A stretch of 64,000 nucleotides of DNA from DASCOT01 sp965197275 (GCA_965197275.1 CBDAMQ010000033.1:124001-188000), one strand, 5' to 3'. Numbered from the stretch's first letter, positions 17,583 through 25,298 are shown. A program made the numbers and translations. Notes: generated by a model from the sequence alone, not told the origin.

Positions 17583-18241
17583 TCCGCACGGATGATGGCC
17601 TCGGCCGGTCCCGAGCTCACCAGTCGCGCCAGCAATGGCATCGCCGCCATGCCCTCGGGTCCAGGCCAACGGACCTCTGCACCGCGGTCGCCGACTAGCC
17701 GTATGTCCGCCCGACGGTCGCCGTTCATATCGACGCGCAGATTGTCGAGCAGGTTGCTGCCGTCGGTGGGAACGCGAAATTCGATCGCCCCGGTATTCAC
17801 GTGGATGCTGCCGGCCTCGACCCAGGCGACGTCCGCGGACCGACTCGCGCCAACGCCCTGGAGTAGCTCGAAGGTCGCCGTCCCGCCTGGCTGAAGATCG
17901 GTCGCAAAGGTCAGGGCCAGCCATTTGATAGGCGCTGCGGGGTCGTCTGCAGGACGGTTCCACCGCGCCAGCACGCGGGCGTTGAACGGAATCCGTCTGC
18001 CGTCCGAATCGCGCAGCTCGAACGACGCTGCGTCGGTGACGCCGGCGTCGGGAGGCAGCGGAACGCCAGCCAGCACCGGCGCTCGGAAACGCTGAACGCC
18101 AGCGGACTCGGTGACCAGCAAGCGGATACCCGACGTCTCGGCCCCGACGAGTGTCTGCGCCCGAGCTCCACCGGCACACAGCATGGCCAGAAGTGCCGTT
18201 AACAGTGCGAATAGAAGAGTTCGTAGGTTTAGAATTGTCAT
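17228..18241 (-). CDS. N-terminal part of the frameshifted secreted RIFT-barrel (PcRGLX/YetA-like) protein
   Basis: Starts at ATG 18241 with signal peptide 'MTILNLRTLLFALLTALLAML...GGARAQ'. It is followed by a domain resembling the N-terminal RIFT barrel of PcRGLX/YetA-like proteins ('GVPLPPDAGVTDAASFELRD', 'GRRIPFNARVLARWNR', 'PIKWLALTFATDLQPGGTATF'). After about residue 222 ('IIRAETA') this frame turns into Ser/Arg/Pro-rich nonsense up to 17228, while the sensible protein continues in the neighbouring frame. Either a one-base sequencing or assembly error or a real inactivating indel. The family resemblance is from memory. Confidence 0.65.
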   Translation of the reverse strand: MTILNLRTLLFALLTALLAMLCAGGARAQTLVGAETSGIRLLVTESAGVQRFRAPVLAGVPLPPDAGVTDAASFELRDSDGRRIPFNARVLARWNRPADDPAAPIKWLALTFATDLQPGGTATFELLQGVGASRSADVAWVEAGSIHVNTGAIEFRVPTDGSNLLDNLRVDMNGDRRADIRLVGDRGAEVRWPGPEGMAAMPLLARLVSSGPAEAIIRAETAPAHSSAALSSGCMPTGISRGYERWYAPAGLRRPTPHSFISRWRRWAIHCAPPSEWRPEAPRMPGFPGNRFLSTLAASHASFDRLTATPGAPSSTGGHSGPMRASRGPKSVPWAGA

Positions 18242-18345
18242 GAACACTGTTATCAACGATAGCTATGCAAAGATGTCTTTTAGAGAGTATCAACAAGCAA
18301 ACGCATACCTGAAGAACTATTCGTGCAGCTGTGGGCGCCGAGGTC
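18242..18345 (-). promoter_or_regulatory. AT-rich leader of the RIFT-barrel gene
   Basis: About 100 bp markedly richer in A/T than the surrounding DNA, directly upstream of the leftward gene starting at 18241. On the minus strand it contains TTGATA twice, one as TTGATAACAGTG just before the ATG. No clean -10/-35 pair can be assigned. Similar AT-rich leaders occur at 27.65, 42.6, 46.65 and 59.07 kb. Confidence 0.4.
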
Positions 18346-18409
18346 GAGTGGCCTGTAACCGATGCTCGTTGCCACGGCCTGCGGGGCATCGTTGAGGAGG
18401 GGCCACTAG
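18346..18409. repeat. Short palindromic copy of the CTAG-ended repeat (R3)
   Basis: Begins GAGTGGCCTGTAACCGATGC and ends GGGGCCACTAG. The two ends are imperfect inverted repeats around a 64-bp core, i.e. a deleted version of the 278-bp element at 8321. The outer CTAG (18406-18409) supplies the TAG stop codon of mqnD on the minus strand, just as in the UbiD gene. The left edge reads CGAG instead of CTAG. Confidence 0.7.
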
Positions 18410-19245
18410 TACAGATCGACCGTCGGTGCGGCGCTCAGCAGGTCAGCGGCGCAGGCGCGTTCGAACAGACGTTCGATGGCGCGATGTCCGGCAACGCCCA
18501 TGTCGAGGGTGGCGGCGTTGACATAACGGTGGACGTACTCCTCGAGGTCGTCACGGGCCAACCCTCGCGCGTATCGCGAAGCGAAATCGAGCGCCGCCTC
18601 TGGATGCTGGAAAGCCGCGTGGACGCTATGCGCGAACGAGTCGGCTACAGCTTCTTGAACCTCGAGGGTCAGATCTCGGCGCATCGCCACCACCCCCAGG
18701 GGCAGCGGTAGCTGCTCGCGTTCGGCCCATTCCAGGGCCGGTTCGAAGAGCGCATGCAATCCCATGCGCTGGTAAACGAGCTGGCCCTCGTGAATGATCA
18801 AACCACCGTCCACGTCTCCCCCGACGACAGCGTCAAGGATGGCGTCGAATGGCATCTCCACTTCCCTGTAGGTGGTGCCGGCGTAAATGCGCAGTAGCAT
18901 TCGAGCCGTCGTCAGCGCTCCTGGGATACCGACTGTGAGTCCCGCCAGGGGACCGGAGGCGGCCGCGACCGGGGGCCGAGTGCCGACCACGAGCGGCCCG
19001 TAGGCGTCGCCGAAGCTGGCTCCGCATCGCAGGATCCGATAGCGATCAGCAACCGTTGGATACGCGCCGACCGATATTGCGGAGAGATCGAGGCGGCCTT
19101 CTGCGGTTTGCCGATTGAGTGTTTCGATGTCGGCGAATTCCAGCTCCGCCTTCAGTCCGCGGCGTTCCAACTCGTCGCGCAGTCCCCATGCCATGAACGC
19201 GTCGTCGGGGTCGGCGCTCTGACCGATTCGCAGAATCTCTGACAT
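18406..19245 (-). CDS. mqnD: 1,4-dihydroxy-6-naphthoate synthase
   Basis: Fourth dedicated futalosine-pathway enzyme; it turns cyclic dehypoxanthine futalosine into 1,4-dihydroxy-6-naphthoate. It has 279 residues from ATG 19245, preceded by CCGGAGAC. N-terminal 'LRIGQSADPDDAFMAWGL' is the MqnD signature; then 'LDLSAISVGAYPTVADRY', 'TARMLLRIYAG' and 'GGLIIHEGQLVYQ'. The frame extends upstream to 19482, but that part has no family match. It is transcribed opposite to mqnEAC and 2.9 kb away, so control may differ. Confidence 0.93.
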   Translation of the reverse strand: MSEILRIGQSADPDDAFMAWGLRDELERRGLKAELEFADIETLNRQTAEGRLDLSAISVGAYPTVADRYRILRCGASFGDAYGPLVVGTRPPVAAASGPLAGLTVGIPGALTTARMLLRIYAGTTYREVEMPFDAILDAVVGGDVDGGLIIHEGQLVYQRMGLHALFEPALEWAEREQLPLPLGVVAMRRDLTLEVQEAVADSFAHSVHAAFQHPEAALDFASRYARGLARDDLEEYVHRYVNAATLDMGVAGHRAIERLFERACAADLLSAAPTVDLY

Positions 19246-19349
19246 CGTCTCCGGGTTCCCGTGGGCGACTCGTGGAGGTGCGTCGAAGCTGGCAGGGGTC
19301 TCACGCGCACTGTAGTTTAGCTGCTTCCGTCCACCACATATGAGCGCCG

Positions 19350-20540
19350 ATGAGCTCGATCGAAGCGCCCCAATCGACATCACTTGCGGTCGACGACAAC
19401 GACTTCCTCGCCTGGCGCGAGGAGTTTCCGATCCTCGATACGTCGACCTACCTGATCTCGAATTCCCTTGGCGCCATGCCACGCGGGGTACACGAAGCTC
19501 TGGCCGGCTACGCGGATACCTGGGCGACCCGAGGTGTGGGTGCCTGGGAGGAGGAGTGGTGGCTGTTGCCGGAGCAGGTCGGCAACGCCATCGGCGAACT
19601 CATCGGGGCGCCGCCGGGTACGGTGTCGACACATCAGAACGTGACGCTGGCATCTGCCGTGCTGGCGTCCTGTTTCGACTTCACATCGGAGCGCAACCGT
19701 ATCGTGTGCTCCGAGCTCAACTTCCCGTCGATCGTGCATCTGTACCGTGGCCATGAGCGCTACGGTGCCGAACTGCATCTCGTCGGCTCGCCAGACGGTT
19801 TCGAGGTGCCGACGGAAGCGATGATCGCTGCGATCGACGAACGCACCGCGCTGGTGCCGATCTCGCACGTGATCTTTCGTAGCAGCTACCGGCAGGACGT
19901 CGAGGCGATCGTTGCGCGCGCTCGCGAGGTTGGTGCAAGCGTCGCCCTCGACGTCTACCAGTCGGCCGGTGCGATGCCCATTGACGTGGTCGGCCTTGAC
20001 GTCGACTTTGCCGTTGGCGGGGTGCTCAAATGGCTATGCGGAGGTCCCGGGGTGGCCTATCTGTACTGCCGCCCCGACCGCACCGTCGAGCTCGAGCCTG
20101 CGCTTACAGGTTGGTTCGCGCGGCGCGAGCCGTTCGCGTTTGACCCACTCGACACCACGTACCGCAACGATGCCTGGCGGTTCCTCAACGGCACGACCCA
20201 CATACCATCGCTGTCGGCCGCCGTGCCCGGGCTGGAGATCCTCGGTCGCCTCGATCTGGCTGGCGTCAGACGTAAGTCGCTCCGTCAGACGGAGGTCATC
20301 ATCAGCACTGCGAACGAGCGTGGTTGGCATGTCAACACGCCGTCATCTCCCGAGCGCCGCGGCGGGCACGTCACCATCGATGTGCCGGAGGCCGATCGCG
20401 TCACGCAGCAGCTGATGAAGCGCCGCATCATGGTCGACTATCGACCGGGTGCGGGAATCCGTCTGGCGCCACATTTCTACACCACCGACGCCGAGATCGA
20501 CGTGGCGCTCGCTGCCATAGACGAGCTGTCGGCTCAGTAG
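19350..20540 (+). CDS. Class V aminotransferase-fold PLP enzyme, kynureninase-like
   Basis: PLP-dependent enzyme of 396 residues. 'DTSTYLISNSLGAMP' at the N-terminus matches kynureninase ('yl..NSLG.mp'). The cofactor Asp is in 'SVALDVYQSAGAMP', and the Schiff-base Lys in 'FAVGGVLKWLCGGPGVAYLY'. Substrate is probably kynurenine or a related beta-carbonyl amino acid, but some paralogues are desulfurase- or epimerase-like, so the exact reaction is open. Divergent from mqnD. Its 3' end overlaps the converging dehydrogenase by 7 bp. Confidence 0.75.
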   Translation: MSSIEAPQSTSLAVDDNDFLAWREEFPILDTSTYLISNSLGAMPRGVHEALAGYADTWATRGVGAWEEEWWLLPEQVGNAIGELIGAPPGTVSTHQNVTLASAVLASCFDFTSERNRIVCSELNFPSIVHLYRGHERYGAELHLVGSPDGFEVPTEAMIAAIDERTALVPISHVIFRSSYRQDVEAIVARAREVGASVALDVYQSAGAMPIDVVGLDVDFAVGGVLKWLCGGPGVAYLYCRPDRTVELEPALTGWFARREPFAFDPLDTTYRNDAWRFLNGTTHIPSLSAAVPGLEILGRLDLAGVRRKSLRQTEVIISTANERGWHVNTPSSPERRGGHVTIDVPEADRVTQQLMKRRIMVDYRPGAGIRLAPHFYTTDAEIDVALAAIDELSAQ

Positions 20541-21445
20541 CCCCGCTGCAGATCGACCAGGTGGGCCAGGGCTCCGCCGTCCACGAAGCGGCGATAGTTC
20601 TCGGCGAACTCGTCGGCGATCGAATCGATCTCGCTGGGGCCGGCGATGTGGGGCGTGACCCACGCCCGTGGCTCGGTCCACAGGGGGCTCTCGGAGGGCA
20701 GCGGCTCCTGCTCGAACACGTCAAGGACAGCAGCACCGATCACGCCCTCCCGCAAGGCGTGCAACAGGGCCTCTTCGTCGATGAGAGCACCACGCGCGAC
20801 GTTGATCAACACGGCGCCCGATGGCATCAGCTGCAGTGCATCGGCATCGATCATGCCTCGCGTCTCCGGGGTCAACGGTAAGGTCAACACCAGCCCATCG
20901 CAGGTCGGGAGCATCTGTTTCCAGTTGCGTGCGTCGTACACATGACGGACGTGCGGCACCGGCCGCGCCTTGCGACACAGCCCCGAGACCTCCGCCCCGA
21001 ACGCGGCGAGCCGCTCTGCGACAACTTGCCCGGTCGATCCGAGTCCGAGAACGCCGATGTGAGCGTCCTGAAGCAGCGGTCGGGCTTGCCCCTCCCAGGC
21101 GCCTCGATCCTGATCGCGCCGGTAGTCCTCGATGGCGATGAGCTGATGCAACAGGTAACCGATGACGTACTCGGCCATCTGCGCCCCGAAGCGCCCGAGC
21201 GAACGCGTCACCTGTACGCTTGCCGAGAGATCGTCGCGGCCGATGATGTGATCGACGCCCGCCCCCATGACCTGGATCCATTCGAGGGCTGGAAGCTGAG
21301 TGAGCGCTCCCGGAGGCAGGCTCCAGGCGAGCAGCGCGCGTGCCTCCGAGGGGCTGGCTCGAACAGATCCGGAGCGTACCTCTACCGGGACCCCCGGTAG
21401 CCGCCGCATGAGCGCCTTGGGTATTCTTCGGCGTTCGAATGCCAA
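20534..21445 (-). CDS. NAD-dependent D-2-hydroxyacid dehydrogenase
   Basis: Reduces 2-oxo acids to D-2-hydroxy acids or the reverse; substrate unknown. It has 303 residues from TTG 21445; ATG 21409 is an alternative with AAGG upstream, but it would cut into the first strand of the fold. The NAD loop is 'IGVLGLGSTGQVVAERL'. Catalytic Arg is in 'LINVARGALIDEEAL', Glu in 'LDVFEQEPLP', His in 'AWVTPHIAGPSE'. The protein is slightly shorter than most (310-330). Confidence 0.88.
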   Translation of the reverse strand: MAFERRRIPKALMRRLPGVPVEVRSGSVRASPSEARALLAWSLPPGALTQLPALEWIQVMGAGVDHIIGRDDLSASVQVTRSLGRFGAQMAEYVIGYLLHQLIAIEDYRRDQDRGAWEGQARPLLQDAHIGVLGLGSTGQVVAERLAAFGAEVSGLCRKARPVPHVRHVYDARNWKQMLPTCDGLVLTLPLTPETRGMIDADALQLMPSGAVLINVARGALIDEEALLHALREGVIGAAVLDVFEQEPLPSESPLWTEPRAWVTPHIAGPSEIDSIADEFAENYRRFVDGGALAHLVDLQRGY

Positions 21446-21606
21446 ACGAGTATCGGGAGGATCTGTTCACTATCTGGCTGCAGTCTGGCGACATTTTCGT
21501 CGGCTGGTGTCAAATGTTTGCTCCTTGATCGGGCCGATGATAGCTTAGCTAGCCTTGCCGCCAGAGTCTTCTCGGTTGCCATCCACCCGCGTCGGAGGAT
21601 CTACGT

Positions 21607-21945
21607 ATGAAGTTCAATGAACGTCGCGTCGACGAGGTGGTCGTCATCGACCTGAGCGGCAAGCTCACCCTCGGTTCAGGCGATGTACAGCTGCGCCAGA
21701 TCATCCGCGATCTTCTGGACCGTGGCGAGAAGAAAATCGTGCTGAACCTCGACAAGGTCGGCTACATGGACAGCGCCGGAGTCGGTGAGCTCGTGGCCAG
21801 CTTCACGACCGCTCAGAGCCAGGGGGCGGGGCTGAAATTGCTGAACCTCACCGCGAAGATCCGTGATCTGTTGCAGTTCACGCAGCTGATATCGGTGTTC
21901 GAGAGCCATACCGACGAAGCAGAGGCGGTAGCGAGCTTCGAATAG
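21607..21945 (+). CDS. STAS-domain anti-sigma factor antagonist (SpoIIAA/RsbV-like)
   Basis: Single-domain partner-switching regulator, 112 residues. When unphosphorylated, such proteins bind an anti-sigma kinase and release the sigma factor. The phospho-acceptor Ser is in the canonical loop 'VGYMDSAGVGELV' (about residue 58). 'VVVIDLSGKLTLG' is the first strand and helix. GGAGG precedes ATG 21607. No RsbW-type kinase or phosphatase lies nearby, so its partner must be encoded elsewhere. Confidence 0.9.
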   Translation: MKFNERRVDEVVVIDLSGKLTLGSGDVQLRQIIRDLLDRGEKKIVLNLDKVGYMDSAGVGELVASFTTAQSQGAGLKLLNLTAKIRDLLQFTQLISVFESHTDEAEAVASFE

Positions 21946-22048
21946 GCGGTGACGCTGGCCGGCGCGATGCGGGCCGCACGTTGCTCGCGGGCCGGCTTGG
22001 GGGGCGGGGTCCATTGTCAGGCCGCGGCGTATCAGACGGGGGCAGGCG

Positions 22049-22951
22049 ATGCACGAGTTTCGACTGACGCCGCCGGCGCCGTTCGGATTCGAGACCACCG
22101 CCGCGTTCATGTCCCCCGGGGCGGACGAGCTCGTCGACGTCTTCGACGGTAAGCGCTTCACGCGGCTGGTCGATGTCAGCGGCCGGATGCGTCTCGTGCT
22201 GGTCAGCAGTCTGGGTACCGAGCAACGCCCGGAGCTCATCGTCACGCTGATGAACGGTACCGAGCGCGACGAGCCCGGTGTAGTGTCGCTGCTGTCGCGG
22301 ATGATGGGGATGGGCTTCGATCTGGGTCCGTTCTACGCTCGCTGTCGCCAGGACCAGGGCCTGTACGGGTTGTCATCCGACTATTACGGGTTGCGCCCGA
22401 CCCAGAGGATGCACCCGTTCGAGTCCCTCACGCTGGCGGTTGCCAGCCTGCCCGGGATGCACTTCTTCCGCGCCAGCGTCTCGAAGGTGGCCGAGGCGGT
22501 AAGCTACCGGGTGGCCTACGCCGGCGATACTTTCTACGCCTTTCCGACTCCTCGCGTGGTTGCCAAGGCCGCACCCGAGACCATGGTGCAGCCGAACTTC
22601 AGCCTCCAGCAGGCGCGCCAGCTCCACTCCATCGCGCAGTCGGCGATGAGCGGACAGCTGGACATCATCGGCTTGGCGCGCGCCCCGTTGGAAACGCTGG
22701 TCGACCGGCTGGCGATGCACGACGGCGTCGGTTTGCTGGGTGCGCAGCTAACTGCCCTCATCGGCTACGGCCGCCTGGATTGCTTCCCATCGGCAGACCC
22801 TTTGCTGCTCGAGTGGTTGGGGCGCAACTACGGATCCGGGCCTCCGCTAGAGTCGTTCGAGGCCGATCAATGGGCCGAGGGTTGGGGCAACTACCGTGGC
22901 CTCGTAGCCTTCCATATCTATTCTGAGTTGATGGCAAAGGGCCGTCTCTAG
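22049..22951 (+). CDS. AlkA-like DNA-3-methyladenine glycosylase (HhH-GPD)
   Basis: Base-excision repair glycosylase of about 300 residues. The helix-hairpin-helix region reads 'HDGVGLLGAQLTALIGYGRLD', in part matching AlkA; the following 'LDCFPSADPLLLEW' holds the catalytic Asp at the AlkA position. 'WAEGWGNYRGLVAFHIYSE' corresponds to the AlkA C-terminal 'W.PYRG.A..hlW' block. Resemblance is good in the C-terminal half; the first 110 residues are not recognised. It follows the STAS gene by about 100 bp. Confidence 0.75.
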   Translation: MHEFRLTPPAPFGFETTAAFMSPGADELVDVFDGKRFTRLVDVSGRMRLVLVSSLGTEQRPELIVTLMNGTERDEPGVVSLLSRMMGMGFDLGPFYARCRQDQGLYGLSSDYYGLRPTQRMHPFESLTLAVASLPGMHFFRASVSKVAEAVSYRVAYAGDTFYAFPTPRVVAKAAPETMVQPNFSLQQARQLHSIAQSAMSGQLDIIGLARAPLETLVDRLAMHDGVGLLGAQLTALIGYGRLDCFPSADPLLLEWLGRNYGSGPPLESFEADQWAEGWGNYRGLVAFHIYSELMAKGRL

Positions 22952-23010
22952 CTGCCCGGCGGGATGACGTTCGGTTGTCGCCCATCGAGTAGCCGGCTAC
23001 ACTGCGATCA

Positions 23011-23031
23011 ACTTGAGACTGCGTCTCAAGT
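23011..23031. promoter_or_regulatory. fur: Perfect 9-3-9 palindrome, probable Fur-family operator
   Basis: ACTTGAGAC-TGC-GTCTCAAGT is a perfect inverted repeat with 9-bp arms, centred 56 bp before the fur-like start. The core TTGAGA...TCTCAA resembles operators of the Fur/PerR group, so autoregulation of the downstream gene is likely. The palindrome is seen directly; the binding protein is inferred from position. Confidence 0.7.
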
Positions 23032-23076
23032 CCCAGGCTGGACCTCCCGCCGTCGAACCGGGCCAGGCTTCACCGG

Positions 23077-23577
23077 ATGAGTGCAACCAGTGCGCAATCA
23101 GGTCGCGGCCGGGCCGACCGCTCGAGCGCGGCGCTCGACACTTTCCGCGACTACCTCGGCGCGCAGGGGCTGCGATTCACGCACGAGCGCGAGGAAGTAA
23201 TCAGCGAGTTTCTCCGGCTCGATACCCACGTCGAGGCGGAGGAGCTTCTTCTCCGGCTGCGTGTCGCCGGGTCGGCGGTGTCGCGGGCGACGATCTACCG
23301 CACCCTCGAGTTGCTGGTGCAGGCCGGACTGGCGCGCAAGGTTCGGCTTGGCACCGACCACTACTACTACGAGCACATTCTCGGAGCGCGACAGCACGAG
23401 CACATGATCTGCGTCGACTGCGGCAAGATCATCGAGTGGTTCGATCGACAACTCGACGAGCTACTCGAGAAAAACCTCCAGCGGCAGCAGTTCGTCGCTA
23501 CTCGCTACACGGTGCAGGTATTCGGTTATTGCAGCGCATGTGCGCCGAAAGAACCCCGAAGCGGTAGCCGCCGGTGA
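23077..23577 (+). CDS. fur: Fur-family metal-responsive transcriptional regulator
   Basis: Winged-helix repressor of 166 residues that senses Fe2+ (Fur), Zn2+ (Zur) or peroxide (PerR). The DNA-binding domain has 'GLRFTHEREEVISEFL' and 'VSRATIYRTLELLVQAGL', the recognition helix. The metal domain has 'HEHMICVDCGKIIEW' (H-x-H-x-x-C-x-x-C) and a second Cys pair 'YCSACA' near the C-terminus for structural zinc. Extended N- and C-terminal tails. ATG 23077 has only a weak ribosome site. A perfect palindrome at 23011-23031 probably gives autocontrol. The sequence alone does not separate Fur from PerR. Confidence 0.9.
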   Translation: MSATSAQSGRGRADRSSAALDTFRDYLGAQGLRFTHEREEVISEFLRLDTHVEAEELLLRLRVAGSAVSRATIYRTLELLVQAGLARKVRLGTDHYYYEHILGARQHEHMICVDCGKIIEWFDRQLDELLEKNLQRQQFVATRYTVQVFGYCSACAPKEPRSGSRR

Positions 23578-23635
23578 GGCCAACGTGGCTCTAGGTTGAT
23601 CGGCCGGCCAATTTCGGCGACTTGGCGCGAGAGGC

Positions 23636-24151
23636 TCACACTTCGACACGGCGCTCGGCGAGCGCATCGAGCTCGGAACGTAACCACCGGATGTAGGTCC
23701 GATGGCTTGGCCGTTTCTCGATGGCCCTCGAGCACAGCGTCGCCACGTCGCGACGGGCATCACTCCAATCGCGTCGCAAGCTGGCAGGTAACGGCAGGTA
23801 GCAGGGTTCCTCATCGAGGAAAAGCCGGTCGCGCGCCAGCGTCCAGATGTCGCACTGTACTTCTCCGTGCGGTACTAACCCCATCCCCTGCAGCAAGTGG
23901 GTGAGCTCGTGAGCGACGGTGTAGTGAGACGGTAGGCGGCGGCGCAGATCGAAGCGAACGATCATGTCTTCGAGAACTGCGATGCCATCCGCGGAACGCG
24001 TGATGCCCACCGTGACCGCATGCTCATCGAGCTCCGGAAACCGTAGCAGACAGTGCTCGATACGGCGCATCAACGCATCGGCGCGCCGATGTCGCAGCAG
24101 CGGGCGCGTTGGACGCGCGCGGGCGCCGAACAGCGACAGCTGCGACCTCAC
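23636..24151 (-). CDS. Small zinc metallopeptidase-like protein (HExxH)
   Basis: 171 residues from GTG 24151. The zincin motif 'HYTVAHELTHLLQGMG' holds H-E-x-x-H at about residues 81-85. A downstream 'EVQCDIWTLARDR' may offer a third metal ligand. The C-terminus has 'RPSHRTYIRWLRSELDAL'. No signal peptide, so probably cytoplasmic. Looks like the SprT/zincin type but I cannot name the family. Divergent from the selenoprotein gene, with the repeat fragment at 24160 between them. Confidence 0.65.
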   Translation of the reverse strand: MRSQLSLFGARARPTRPLLRHRRADALMRRIEHCLLRFPELDEHAVTVGITRSADGIAVLEDMIVRFDLRRRLPSHYTVAHELTHLLQGMGLVPHGEVQCDIWTLARDRLFLDEEPCYLPLPASLRRDWSDARRDVATLCSRAIEKRPSHRTYIRWLRSELDALAERRVEV

Positions 24152-24159
24152 CCTCGAAT

Positions 24160-24181
24160 CGTCATCTGTTACCGGCCACCA
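24160..24181 (-). repeat. Degenerate single-arm fragment of the CTAG-ended repeat (R4)
   Basis: On the minus strand it reads TGGTGGCCGGTAACAGATGACG, close to the end of the 8321 element (TAGTGGCCTGTAACAGATGAACG). There is no second arm. It lies in the divergent promoter region between the metallopeptidase and the TlpA-like gene. Confidence 0.5.
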
Positions 24182-24284
24182 GGGTGGGAAGTGCGCGGCG
24201 TTGCATCCTGGGCGGCGAAACTACAGGATCGTCCCATACAAGCTCGTGTCCTCCACGGGATGCTAGCGTACCGGAGTCACCCGA

Positions 24285-25283
24285 GTGCGTCGTTCTTTCC
24301 TGTTGGCTATTGCGGTCATCTTGGTCTCGGCCTGTCAGAACTGGGATCTGATGCGACCGGACGAGGCTGGCGGAGAGGCTGACAGAGCCTTTACCCGCCT
24401 GGGCTCCGAGAGTCGCGTGCCGCTCACGAACGCTCTGGCATTGCGGCGAGTTGAACGCATCACCGCGGCCCGTGGAGCTGAGCGCCTGCAACTCGCCGAG
24501 CGCTTCTTCGAGGAGTTTCCGGAGGCCAGGATGTTCGGTCTTGTTCACGAGCTCGTGGGCGAGGCGCATCTGGCAGCCGATTCCCATGAGGAGGCTGCCG
24601 TCGCCTTCGAGCGAGCCTTGACGCTCACACGAACCGATCTTCTCGGTATTCCGATCGAAAGTACGCTGCCGCTGCAGCTCGGGCTCGCGATGGCGAGCGC
24701 CGGAGACCTGGCTGGTGGCGCCACGATGCTCCTACGTGCAAGCGTGGCCGACCGGACCGAACGTCTCGAACAGGCGTTGCGGTGGGCGTACTCGAACGAG
24801 GTCTCGGCCGCGGCGAGCTTCGACGACTGGTTGCAGCGTGGTCGCGATCGCGTCGCGGTGATCGCACCCGAGTTCTCGTTGCCCGGGCTCCAGCAGGCGC
24901 AGGTTGACCTGCGCCCGGTGCAGAATGCGGCGACGCTGCTGAACTTCTGGTCGCCTACCTGACTGGCGTGCCGTGAGGAGTTTCCTCATCTCGATGCCAT
25001 CTATCGCGATATGGAGCCCGACGGGCTGGCGATCATCGCCGTCGATGTTTCCAATGACGTCCAGCGTACGCGCCAGTTCTATGACGAGAACGGCTTCTCC
25101 ATCCCGGCGGCATTCGACCCGGGGCAGGAGATTTCGGCGCGTGCGTATGGTGTCATCGCCACGCCAACCAACTATCTGCTAGACAAGCGGGGCCGAATCG
25201 TCTGGCGGCACTACGGGTACAAGCGTGGTGACGAGGCCGATGTGCGGCGCGAGATCAGAGAGCTCCTCGCCAAGGGCAACTAA
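24285..25283 (+). CDS. TlpA/ResA-like thioredoxin lipoprotein with selenocysteine (UxxC) encoded by in-frame TGA
   Basis: Predicted membrane-anchored thiol-disulfide oxidoreductase of 332 residues if TGA 24960-24962 is read as selenocysteine. Start GTG 24285; lipobox 'VILVSAC' puts the lipid on Cys17. Residues 30-200 are helical and repeat-like ('HEEAAVAFERALTLTR'). The thioredoxin domain begins at 'APEFSLPGL'. Family members read 'NFWSPTCxxCREEFP'; here it is 'NFWSPT', TGA, 'LACREEFP', so residue 226 is Sec in place of the first catalytic Cys, with Cys229 kept. After the TGA the same frame continues perfectly: 'LAIIAVDVSND', the cis-Pro loop 'IATPTNYLLD' (Pro294) and 'GRIVWRHYGY'. A SECIS-like hairpin follows at once. 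The alternative is a TGC-to-TGA nonsense mutation, but the intact downstream frame and hairpin argue against it. It stands alone on this strand. Confidence 0.85.
24963..24999 (+). promoter_or_regulatory. Candidate bacterial SECIS hairpin directly after the TGA
   Basis: A perfect 6-bp stem TGAGGA/TCCTCA (24974-24979 with 24983-24988) closes a three-base loop GTT whose G is 18 nt after the TGA. An outer helix TGGC/GCCA (24964-24967 with 24996-24999) extends it below an internal loop. Bacterial SECIS elements need a small apical loop with an early G/U about 16-37 nt after UGA, as in E. coli fdhF. Geometry fits SelB recruitment. It lies inside the coding sequence, as bacterial SECIS elements do. 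Confidence 0.75.
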
Positions 25284-25298
25284 GCTCGCTGCCGACCT

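Noticed and set aside
23013..23567. Alternative plus-strand frame overlapping fur
   Set aside because: Arg/Ala-rich shadow of the fur frame without a ribosome site; the fur frame carries all metal and DNA-binding motifs.
25011..25283. Separate small thioredoxin-like gene starting at ATG 25011
   Set aside because: It lacks the first half of the fold and the active site and is in the same frame as the upstream piece across one TGA; a single selenoprotein explains both.
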